This document shows positions 13,101 to 25,657 of a stretch of DNA of 64,000 nt, one piece after another. The DNA lies in NCBI GenBank assembly GCA_032622095.1, contig CP136063.1, forward strand, positions 278,003,426-278,067,425, written 5' to 3'. This DNA is from Siphonodentalium dalli (Eukaryota > Mollusca > Scaphopoda > Gadilida > Siphonodentaliidae). Within the stretch, counting starts at the first letter, position 1. Each line of letters opens with the position of its first letter. A program made the position numbers and the translations under genes. The notes beneath the pieces are model-generated. The model was given only the letters and a program-made list of their open reading frames with translations, was not told where the DNA came from and made no database searches.

Positions 13101-16100
13101 ATTTTACTCTTTGTATGACTAAATCCTTTAGCACGGGCTACAGGTCGTACCTTTAGTCTGATCATCATAAAAATTGTCATGGCTGTTGAAATTGACATGT
13201 AGATGGGAACGAGTCATTTTGGGGTTATTCTGCATTAAAACATGGCTGCCAGCGGCCATTTTGGATTCTACTCTTTGCATGACTAAAGCTATCAAATGTT
13301 TCTGAATTGTTGGAAAACATAGCCGCCAGCAACCATCTTAGATTTTACTTTTATATACATGTATATATATATCTTTTCATGTTGATAAACTAGTATTAGA
13401 CATTCAACTTTCCACATTCCTAATCACTCCATCGACAATAACACATTAAATTATTCCCTTTCCAAGTTGAGCTACAGTGTCATTGACACTTTCATTTTTT
13501 AAAACATGAATTAAATGTGTTTTTAGCTCAACTTTACATTGTAAAGTTTGAGCTATTGCCATGGCTTTGTCGTCCGTGTGTGTGTGTGTGCATGGTGCGT
13601 CAACAATTTCCTTTAGCACGGGCTACAGGTCGTACCTTTGGTCGGATCATCATAAAATTTGTCATGGCTGTTGAAATTGGAATGTAGATGGGAACGAATC
13701 ATTTTGGGGTCATTCGGAAAAAAAACATGGCCACCAGCGGCCATCTTGGATTTCAAAATCAGTCCATTAGCATGGGCTACAGGTCGTACTGTTCATCTGA
13801 TCATCATGACATTTGTCGTGGGTGTTAATATTGACTTGTAGATGGGAACAAGTAATTTTGGGGTCATTCGGCCAAAAAAACATGGCCGCTGGCGGCCATC
13901 TTAGATTTTACTCTTTGTATGACTAAATCCTTTAGCACGGGTTACAGGTCGTACCTTTAGTCTGATCATCATGAAATTTGTCATGGCTATTGAAATTGGA
14001 ATGTAGATGGGAACGAGTCATTTTGGGGTCATTCGGACAAAAAACATGGCTGCCAGCAGCCATCTTGGATTTAAAAATTAAATCCATTAGCACGGGCTAC
14101 AGGTCGTACCTTTGGTCTGATCATCATGAAATTTGTCATGGATGTTAACATTGACATGTAGATGGGAACGAGTAATTTTGGGGTCATTCGGCCAAAAAAC
14201 ATGGCCGCCGGCAGCCATCTTAGATTTACTCTTTGCATGACTAAATTCTTTGGCACGGCCTACAGGTCGTACCTTTGGTCGGATCATCATAAAATGTGTC
14301 ATGGATGTTAACAATGACGTGCAGATGAGAACGAGTAATTTTGGGGTCATTCGGCCAAAAAACATGGTCGCCAGCAGCCATCTTGGATTTTACTCTTTGT
14401 ATGACTAAATCCTTTAGCACGGGCTACAGGTCGTACTTTTAGTCTGATCATCATAAAATTTGTCAAGAATGTTAATAATGACATGTAGATGGGAACGAGT
14501 CATTTTGGGGTCAATCGGCCAAAAAACATGGCTGCCAGCAGCCATCTTGGATTTTACTCTTCGCATGACTAAATTCTTTGGCACGGCCTACAGGTCGTAC
14601 CTTTTGTCGGATCATCATAAGGTACATGTAGGTTCCTCGACTCAAATCAAATATTTTTTACCCACGAAGCCAAAGAAATAGTAGTTTAGGGCTGTTTAAT
14701 CGGATTGAGTACCTTTAAGATTTATGTTATTGCTGAAGTGAAATTTTACATTAAAGTTTTAATATGCTTTTATTCATCTAGTATTAACTATTATTTGGCT
14801 CTAAATTGAGTAGGAATAGAAAGTTTTTAGTTATGAAAAGTCTCCTGAATTTGGGAAATTGGCATATTCAGAAACTTTCAATTATCTACTTTTGAAAATT
14901 ATTTATTTCAGGTGTTACTCTTGATGGCGGGAAAAGGTACACACAGGTTGTGGATCATCCATTCCACATATCAATGGCAGCTCTTGAACCAAAACATAAC
15001 AAGAAAGGTAAAGAAACATTTACAAAATATTATTTTATTTTAATGACGATGCAGTTGGTAGATATCTGTCATTAATTTTGTGAGGATGCAGGTATTTATA
15101 CATAAAATATAAAATTAAATTGCTTTCTAAGCAAAGACAACTATAATGGGTTACTGTTATATACCGAGTTTCACTATGCAAATGTTCAAAAAGAAGTTTT
15201 ATTTTTATATGACTTCCAGGTTATGGATTTGTCACTCTTTATCTGGTTGATTTCAGGTTTGTCTAGTCTTATATACATCATCATGTATTCTTTGTGATTC
15301 AGTCTATAAATAAATGCAAAGGGTTTGACCAGATGCTGTTTTACGACCGAGTCCCATCCTATCTCCAAGTCTTATAACAGGCATTAAGTGTATTTGACCT
15401 GCTCACCTAACACCACCAATAAATGTAATCAAATATCTAGTGCTGAAACGGTTTACCTATTTTTGTAGCCGGTTAACCGCGACGTGTAACCGGATCATAA
15501 CCGGTTATCCGTTATTTTCAACCTATGACTTTACACTGATTATTTACACCATAATATGTAACAGTATATCAGCATAATTTGATTTATTAACTGTATGTCA
15601 AACTCGCGTAATGTTTACACCGACAGAGCTTGTATTAAACGAATGTAAATCACCAAACACGAACGTCACAAAGCCACGTGTTGATAACCTGGCAGATGAC
15701 ACAGTGGACTAAAACTCGAAGTGTTTATAAATGGACGTGTCATGCTTGACCTGTTTGTACTGCAGTTGCGACTGCTACCTGACTTGTTATCGTTCTTATT
15801 TTGGGAAGAATATTGTGTGACCTATATACATGTTCGTACATTCAAATATCGGCAGTTTTTTTATTGCCATTATAGCAATCGCGGGACTGGTCGATTATTA
15901 AGTCATGTGACTCAGGTATTCTAACTTCTGGGTGTTCTTTGGCGATTTGAGATAGATAGGATGACTGACGACCGATAAACACAATTATGAAGTTTGTGAA
16001 CTTTATATTATAGTATAGACCGTGAGCGTATGTAAATAGGGTTGGTTCTCAGAGTTTGCATTCTGCCAATTTCTCTTTGAAATATGCCCAGACATCTCAT

Positions 16101-19100
16101 TTACTCATTTCTTGGGTATCCATGATGCTGTCTACAAGTAGTCAGTTGGAGAGTAGATGTCAAATGACCACGCCGTACTGCAGTGAAAACGATTGTATTG
16201 ATCTTTGCTGATGACCAGTGGCATCAGTGCACATGTTTTACCGGACATAGGAACATCAAAGATGACGTCATACATCTTTGATGTTTTGCCGCCAATGCCA
16301 GACTATGTAATCTGCCATTCATGGAAGACTTTCGATCTGGCACCAGATTTTGACGTGTAATTTCGAATGTCTGAGTGATAACGTTTGTAGCAAAATTGAT
16401 AAAGTACCGTGTTTAAAAGCTATTGCTATGAGTCTATGCCGATTAAGGACATGAATACGTTAGTTTTTATCAGTGGCATTCCATGTGTTGATCGTAGTTC
16501 AACCGGTTGCCGACGGTAGCCGGTTGTCAACCGGATATGATATCCGTTTCAGCACTACAAATATCCACAAGTTGTCAATAGAAAGCGGTAATATAATATG
16601 ACGTCTACCACATTGTTTATATAATTTTTGAAAGATTACGAACTCGTTTGACCTCACAAAGTGAACTCGGCTTATTCCGTTCCGGTGTGTGGAGTTTGTT
16701 TCCAATATTAGAAAGAGAAAGTGAAAGAGTAAACAAAATAGCATGGAAATTAAGTTTTAAAAAACATACCACTTACCATTTAAATACCTTCTAACAGCGA
16801 TAGAATATTGGAATAAAACTACATTGCATACATTCCACATGTTCGTTGTCTGGGGACATTCGATAATTTAAGAGTCTAAATTGTTGTCGGTGAAAATCCA
16901 AATGTTGCCAAACAGACTTCGGATGAAGTCTGGTCTTTTTGAAAATGTGAACAAAGCACAATAGAATCATGGTTACTTCTAATTTCATGACATTTTCTAT
17001 GCCTATTTTAACATAAAGGTTTTAATACAATACATGTACATCATTATGATCGTATTAAATACATCACTCTTTCCAATAATTATCCTTTCATGCTGATATG
17101 TAGGATAAAGTTGATTATATTTTATGACAAATCCCGCCACTGTATCTGGACATGAAGTCCATCATAAAAGATTAATGGGAGTGGTCTCGGACGTAAAACA
17201 GCATCTCACTATAATGATTTCACTAGCTAGTTACGCATGAGCAAACTTGGACTAACCCTTTCTATACTAAATTGATTCTCCCACGCAGCTATTAAAGTAT
17301 ATATTGGAGTGTTCTATATTCATTTGGAGGGATGTTAAGATAATAAAAGCAGACGACAGACAGAAAAACAGATAACACAAGAGCAGAGGATTCATATTCA
17401 GTGGTGGGAAATGTTCAGATAATAAGTACAACAAACAACCTATGTTAGTTGAACTTATTATCTGAACATTTCCTGAGGGAACTACTCATCAATAAGTATT
17501 TAGTATAGAAAGGGTTAACCCAGAAGCCAGTGACCGGGTGAAGCCACTTCTCCCTCACATGTGCAGAAAAGTATTCGCCTCAGCTTGATAAATGAAGATC
17601 AAAACTTTTCAAAATGTTTTTAAATAGAATAAGAAAATTGTAAATCTTGTCATTTGTTTCAGGAGATGGTGAGAAGTTTTGTTCTGTGATGATCCAACAT
17701 GAGAAGTCTGAATTTCTCATGTGCTCACTACATCAACAGAAATGCTTCCAACAGACACTAGATCTTAATTTCACAGAGGGCGAAGAAGTCACATTTTTCC
17801 TAAGTGGAGAAGGTGAACAATTTTTAATATCAGGATGTCAGCATATTAGTAGTTTGTATTGGAACTTAATTCTCTTTTTGAAGCATGAAAAAAAAAATTA
17901 GATAAGGCCAGATAGATAAATAATAGTTTTTTTCAAAGTGATAAGGGAGGCAGATATTTTTATTTATACCCTCCGTAACGAGTTATGTGTGGTATATAGA
18001 AACCGGCTTGTCTATCTGCCGGGGGGGGGCGTATGCCTGTCCTTTTGTAGACACAACCTTACCTGAGCTTTTATTCCTACATTTTTTGGTCAATTTGTCT
18101 TAAACTTAGCACATATATTTAGTACTATGGGAACCTGTGCAGGTGACTTTTTTTTTAGTTATCCCCCTTTTTTGTCTGAACTTGTTTCCCGGTACTACAT
18201 TTTTCAGTTAATATTTTTAAAACTTGGCACATATATTTAGTGCCATCGGAACCTGCGATTATTTTGTCAGTCTCATTTAATACAAATTTGCAACACTCAA
18301 ATCAGTATGTCAGTCTGTCATCTATGCATCAGTCTTACCTTTCCAGAGCATAATTTGAGTGGGTAAAACATTTATTCCACACCCATTGACGTGAGTCACA
18401 TGTATTCAACAGAATCCCAGCCATTGAATACATATTAGTGTATACCTCTTGTGGAATACAAGCCGGAACTATTCTTGTTGACGTTGTCGCCAAGAAAGAT
18501 GACGTACATTACTTCGATCATCCGCGTCCGGTGATCCCCCCCTCCATAATTACTGGTTATTTGTCAGACTTAAATCACAATAAAGGTAGCTATAGTAACA
18601 ATGAAGGTGACATTCATGGATTGAACTTATCTGACTGAACGGTGTAGAATAAATACAGAACACAACTTGCATCATAATTTTGAATCTTTTATCAAACTCG
18701 TTGTGACGGCGTAAAGTTATATTTAAATTAAATATACCCTTGCGCCATCCACAACTCATTCGATAAAAGAATCTCGATTAAGATGCAAGTTGTGTTCTGT
18801 CTATTTCCGCCACCGGCCGCCATGGGGGGTATCGTTAGTCCCATTTGGGATAGCCCACCTCTAGCTATTATTTATTTCAAATTATTTGTTTGATGAGGCA
18901 GGTATTTATATATAACATATATATTTTAGTCTGGGCAAATTAACTAAATACACTAAATATGGGCAATATACTGAATTGGGACTGATCATCACTGACGCCC
19001 ATCACATTTACCTTTAACTCATACACTCAAATATGTAATAAAAGTTTAATAACCTCTATCTATAAATTATCACAAGCATCAAACTTGATTCACAATGGTT

Positions 19101-22100
19101 TCTGTTTGTATGCAATATACATATTGTTTTATTATCAGGCATTGTACACCTCACGGGCTACTTGCATGAAGAAGGTCCACCTTGTGACAGTTATGATGAG
19201 ATGGAAGATGACAGTGAGGACTCTGATTACGATCCACTGAGACCAATTACTTCCAATTCTGATGAGTCCGATTCAGAGGAAGACATTTCTGATGAAGGTA
19301 CATTTGATCATACCAGTAATTAAAAATGTTCTTCTGCATTGTATGTATATAGTTATTTTTTTATTGAAGATATATAGTTATTTTTTTATTGAAGAAAGAA
19401 AAACAAAGAGATATGACAGTAATGTCGCAGTATCCATTCACATGTCTATGTTCAATATTAGTTGGTATAGTCAAATTTTGGTTTTGCATGTTGCGTAATA
19501 AAAATAAAACTCATTTGTCATCAGCTGTGGCATAATTCTCCATTTATCAAGAATATATTAGGATATGAAAAGTCCATTTTTTTATGTTATACAGTAATGC
19601 CCTAAATAATCGACTCCTTAACCACAGCAGAATTATGGGTAAATTTAGGATTTAGTCGGAAATATGGCATGTTGCCATTCATTGGAAAGCTCTCAGTGAC
19701 ACTAGTGTACATAGCAATAGTTTGGCATTGTGTTTGTTTGAAGTTCTAGTCAATGTGCTTGACAGGTTATAGATTCGTATCTGGAGGCATCCTTAGAATT
19801 GGACTGATTTCTGGTTGAATTATTACTGTGTTATTTTAATTTCAGATGTTCCAACGCTGAAGGCAATAAAAGGGGCAGATGACTCTGAAGAGGAATCAGA
19901 AGAATCTGATGGCGAGGTTCAGTTCAAAGGTAACTGTCTAACTGGGAATGGGTGCAAGCCTGCAAATAGCGTGTCTGTCATTTGCAGAATGAGGTCCCCA
20001 GAGGGTGAATTTAGTGATGCTCTAGCATCACCAAATCACCCTCTGGAGACCTCATTCTGCTTAGGCTTCATCTTCTGGGAATTATCTATAGTATCAAATT
20101 AAAATTGTTTTTAGTTACATTTCCCTTCTAGGAAGTTTCTATATCCCCTAATTTGCAGAAGATAAAATTCATAATTGAGGTGCCCAATGTGTGAACATCA
20201 CCAACTTCAATCTGATCCTAGGTCTGCCATATCAGTTGAGGGCCTAAGCAGAATGAGGTCCCCAGAGGGTGAATTTAGTGATTCTAGCCCGCTATGCAGG
20301 ATAGCGTCACTAAATTCACCCTCTGGGGACCTCATTCTGCAAATGACAGACTCGCTATTTGCAGGCTTGAATGGGTGAAAACATGCCGGCAGAGAAAAGG
20401 ATAAAAGTATATTGATCAAGGTTGCATTTATTAGGATCGCAGTTACTGGACATAAATTCAAAAAAATGTTATACTTGAGATTTTACTGTCTGCAATATAA
20501 AATAGATCACTAGTATTGACTGCTTTTCGATCGCTTCTGCTCAATTTGGGTGAACGATTGTTGGGGGGGGGGGGACAAAATGTTACTGGGAGTTATTATA
20601 CCGGAGTATCTAATGAGTGCATGCATGACATTTGCATCATTATTTACTTGAGGATCATAATTGACAGTTTATTAAAGCTCTTTGTTGTCCCCCTAAACAT
20701 TTTTGGAGGACTATTATAATCCGCATGTCCGTGCATGTCAGGAAGTTCTCCGGGTTGTCAGCATGATAACCTGAGCTATATTCAACAAAATTTCTTTATA
20801 TTTGCTACGTTTTTCACATTTGAGTAGACACAGGGTTGACTTAGGAATCTAATTTTTGGGTTGTCCGGATGATAACTTATGCAATATTCAACCAAATTTT
20901 ATGATATTCACTATGTGGTTCAAATTTGTGAAGACATAAGCCAAGTTCGATGTTGGTCATGGCCCGATGATTTTAAACAGAGTTATGCCCAGCCTTTGAT
21001 TTAGAAATGAAGAAATATTTTTGGAAAAATTATTATACTTGTAATAATATCCCAGGTTACTGTATTGTGCATGAATAGATTATATATGCTATATAATTAA
21101 CTCCAGTCACAATTTGTCCCCAGCAATCGACCACCCGAATCGAGTGAAATCGATATAAAAAAAGCCTTCACTACTCGTCATTCTTTTATATTAACGATGG
21201 TAAAATCTAAAATATTGTGTTTTTGACTTTATTATACAGTAATTGGTCGGATGGAATCAACCACAAATTTCTTTTATAACTCAATTTTTTTTAGCACCAC
21301 AAATGGTTTATATGTCAGGAAAAAATACAATATGAATAACCATGTAATAATCACACCCTCCCCTTATAAATAATCATGTGATAATCACACCCTCCCCTTA
21401 TAAATAATCATGTGATAATTACACCCTCCCCTTATAAATTTCAATAATAAAATGGTTTTGACATGAAGTATTCATGTGAGCTTCTAAGATAAGTGGACAT
21501 CATTATGTTTGTTTTTTCTCAATATTGATTTTTATGCTTGGCCGATGATAGTGCTGCTCTCTTCAAATGTAATTGTGATACACATCACACCTCATTTCAT
21601 AAAACTGACTAATAAATGCATATGTAAATTCGAAAAGAATAAATATTGACAAAATATCTACCATTTACTGTCACGCTTCCAGCAACTAAGAGGAAACTGC
21701 CAATGGACTCGGGTAAAAAGCAGAAGAAACAGAAAGTGATTGATGAAGATGACTCTGACGATGAATCGGACGATGGTTATGTTAACATTTTTGGGGACGA
21801 CGATGATGATGATGATATTGATGAAGAAGAGGAGGATGATGAGGATGAGAACTCTTTGCTAGCGCAAGTATGTATAGCTACTCTGTGGGATATTTTCCAG
21901 CCCTTATTACTGCACACTTATTTGGCTTATTTACTAAGTACTCAATGACTTGTAGGTCCCTTATGAAATGTTCAGATAAGTTCAGTAAACTTTCTAACTT
22001 ATTATCTCAACATTTCCGCAATAATGAATATGAATCCTTCCACTTGAATGATCTGCTCTGCTCCACTGCATATCGTCTGCTTATATTTCCTGAACATCTT

Positions 22101-25100
22101 TCCAGATGAATTATAGACAATTCCGAAAGTACACTTTTGTAATTGATGGGGAAAATCTATATAGTAAAGAAAACATTAACCCTTTACCCAACAAACCGGC
22201 CAAAACCGGCCAAATAAAGCTTCAACAGCCTAAAATATCTTGGGTCTGTCTCAATAAAACCATACAAATATGGATATCATTGGAACCGGCTCCTTGACCA
22301 CATTGTGATAGTTACAGTTATACCCTGTGCCAATGCATTCTCTTATATATGCGAGTCGACCATAGGTCGCCTCGCATATATAAGAGAATGCATTGGCCTA
22401 AAAAAAAATCTTTTTTTAACACTTTTTACCAATTTTTCTTACATTCTTTAACAATTTTATAATTTTTAATGTGTTAAGCCAATGCATTCTCTTATATATG
22501 CGAGGCGACCTATGGTCGACTCGCATATATAAGAGAATGCATTGGCACAGGGCCCTTCTATTGGGTAAAGGGTTAAAGTGCGATAGCTAACAACCGATAA
22601 CTACTCTCTGGCTGTCAATTTTAGGACTTATTATTTGTTACAAAAGACGTCTGATTTAACCAAAGTGGGTTGCAGGCTGGGGGTTTCAAATTGGGAGAAT
22701 TCACAGTGACACTTCTCCCTGTTTTGTTAAGTAGACTCTAAGGCCAAAGAAAATTTAATGTTTGGTTTGGGTTACAAGCCGGAAAAAAATATGATCGGTA
22801 GGTAGGCCTCAAATTTATTTATTTTTATTTTGACATATTCTTATTATTTTTCATGCGCGTATTTTACTCTCCAAGATTGACATAAAACTACTTTTGATTA
22901 CTTTTGTATAAATTTTAATATTGCATCATACTTTTAAAACAATGACAAAAACTTTAGGGTAGGGGGTTTAACCCTTTGAGTGCCAGGTCCGATTTTTGTA
23001 TCAACCCATATACCCTGTGCCAATGCATTCTCTTATATATGCGAGTCGACCATAGGTCGCCTCGCATATATAAGAGAATGCATTGGCCTAACATTTTTTT
23101 TTTTTTTTTTTACAATTTTAATAATTTATTCTTATATTCTTTAACAGACTTATTTTGTAGGTTTAGGGCCGATGAGATCGGCCCCTGGCACTCAAAGGGT
23201 TAAAATAGGGTTGGTAGGGAAACCCAAACCAGAAATATTTTTGTCTTTGGCCTAATCAGGGAGAAGTAACAATGGCCTATGTTCAGTTTACACCCAATCA
23301 GCACCCTTCAGTGTATTGTGACCCGTCAATCAAGGAGCTCATGATGAACCATAGTCTGTCACAACACGGACCAATCAAGGAGCTCATGATGAACCATAGT
23401 CTGTCACAACACGGACCAATCAAGGAGCTCATGATGAACCATAGTCTGTCAGGCCTTCGATTATGAGGCGTGCGATCGCGCTCGCGCACCATAGCACGCC
23501 TGAAATTAAATCTTGGCGAGTAATTAATCACACTCCTCGGCGATATTCGGCGCACGATTGAAAAAGGGTTTATAATAACGATCAACCTTGTTTGCTGGAG
23601 AAGACTGACAGACATGCCGTATACGACGGAAGTAATTGTTTTAAGTTTTGCGCATGCGCTAGAACATTATTATAGTCAGGTGCGTTTAGCGATGTCGTCG
23701 CATTCGTATGTAGGTCTGAGTAATTCTCGGCTAGATATTGTTACCAACATGACATATTTAAATTAATCCCACCGTGCACCCCATCACCAATGCAACGTAA
23801 TTTTGGTACCATGATTGTGTTGCGTTCTAAATGAAGCCGCCCCGATGGGCGGTGAAGATGAATAGAAATTGAAACTTGAGTTCGGGGCAATCAAACATTA
23901 TTTTTAAAAATATCGATAGAGTTCACACAACAGGAAACTCTCACGTGGTTACATGGTCTCTGACCGCATTTCATAACAACTTACATCCAACGGAAGCATT
24001 ACGACGCAATTCGAGAATGGAGTTTTAATTACTTCAATGTGGAGAATACATGTGTACAAGATGAATCACAATGGTGATAAAATTGATTTAATTTTGAGTC
24101 TTCGTTTGTCATTTTATACCCCCGAAATATCCACCAAAATCACACGCCTGGGTTTCAGGTTAGGCGAGTGACCAACCACACTCCTGCATTTTACAGAATC
24201 GAAGGCCTGCTCTGTCACAACAGGGACCAGCCTAGAGGTTTCAAATTAGGAGAAGTCACTTCTCCCTGTTTGGTTATAATGGAAAAGTGGACTGTAATCG
24301 GGAAGAATGAACAAGTTCAATTTACAAACCAACATCAACCTCTATAATCCCATAAGTATAATGCAACACAAGAATCCCATTTATATAACCATTATAGTGA
24401 GTAACAACATTATAATTAGTATATAAGTATCATGCAACACAAGAATCCCATTTATATAACCATTATAGTGAGTAAGAACACCATTATAATTAGTATATAA
24501 GTATCATGCAACACAAGATCCCATTTATAAAACCATTATAGTGAGTAACAACATAATTAGTATATAAGTATCATGCAACACAAGAATCCCATTTATATAA
24601 CCATTATAGTGAGTAAGAACACCATTATAATTAGTATATAAGTATCATGCAACACAAGATCCCATTTATAAAACCATTATAGTGAGTAACAACACCATTA
24701 TAATTAGTATATAAGTATAATGCAACACAAGATCCCATTTATAAAACCATTATAGTGAGTAACAACATTATAATTAGTATATAAGTATCATGCAACACAA
24801 GATCCCATTTATAAAACCATTATAGTGAGTAACAACATTATAATTAGTATATAAGTATCATGCAACACAAGAATCCCATTTATATAACCATTATAGTGAG
24901 TAACAACACCATTATAATTAGTATATAAGTATCACGCAGCACAAAAATCCCATTTATATAACCATTATAGTGAGTAAGAACACCATTATAATTAGTATAT
25001 AAGTATCATGCAACACAAGAATCCCATTTATATAACCATTATAGTGAGTAAGAACACCATTATAATTAGTATATAAGTATCATGCAACACAAGATCCCAT

Positions 25101-25626
25101 TTATAAAACCATTATAGTGAGTAACAACACCATTATAATTAGTATATAAGTATAATGCAACACAAGATCCCATTTATAAAACCATTATAGTGAGTAACAA
25201 CATTATAATTAGTATATAAGTATCATGCAGCACAAGAATCCCATTTATATAACCATTATAGTGAGTAAGAACACCATTATAATTAGTATATAAGTATCAC
25301 GCAGCACAAGAATCCCATTTATAAAACCATTATAGTGAGTAACAACACCAATATACCTTAGATATGCTGTTGGGACAAATGCATTCTGGTGTATTAGAGA
25401 GAACTCACTTATACCAGGGTCAAAAACAGGGAGAAGTGGCACATTTTAGGGAGAAGATATCTCCCAAGTCACCCTATAGGCTGGTCCCTGTCTCCCAAGT
25501 CACCCTATAGGCTGGTCTCTGCTTTGCGAATTCTACTAAAGTGATACATTGTGTTGCATATCTTTTTTGATGTATAATATTTAATAGTTGAATTTTGATT
25601 TATTCCAGGTAGAAGAAAGTGATGAA

Positions 25627-25657
<31 letters not shown>

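Noticed and set aside
12217-14681. Repeated 60-residue frames ([11 protein letters not shown] ...) suggesting a small gene family
   Set aside because: They coincide exactly with satellite monomers and their 637-bp period, and they have no independent coding signature.
18438-18638. 66-residue frame in FKBP intron 3
   Set aside because: No domain, and it lies beside a mobile-type hairpin. Nothing supports splicing into FKBP.
20175-20461. Recurring frames containing [12 protein letters not shown] on both strands
   Set aside because: They are translations of the family-B hairpin arms.
22976-23203. Recurring frames containing [20 protein letters not shown] at many sites
   Set aside because: They are translations of the family-H hairpin, found wherever that MITE lies.
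24352-25345. CRISPR-like repeat array
   Set aside because: Units are contiguous without unique spacers, and the DNA is clearly eukaryotic.
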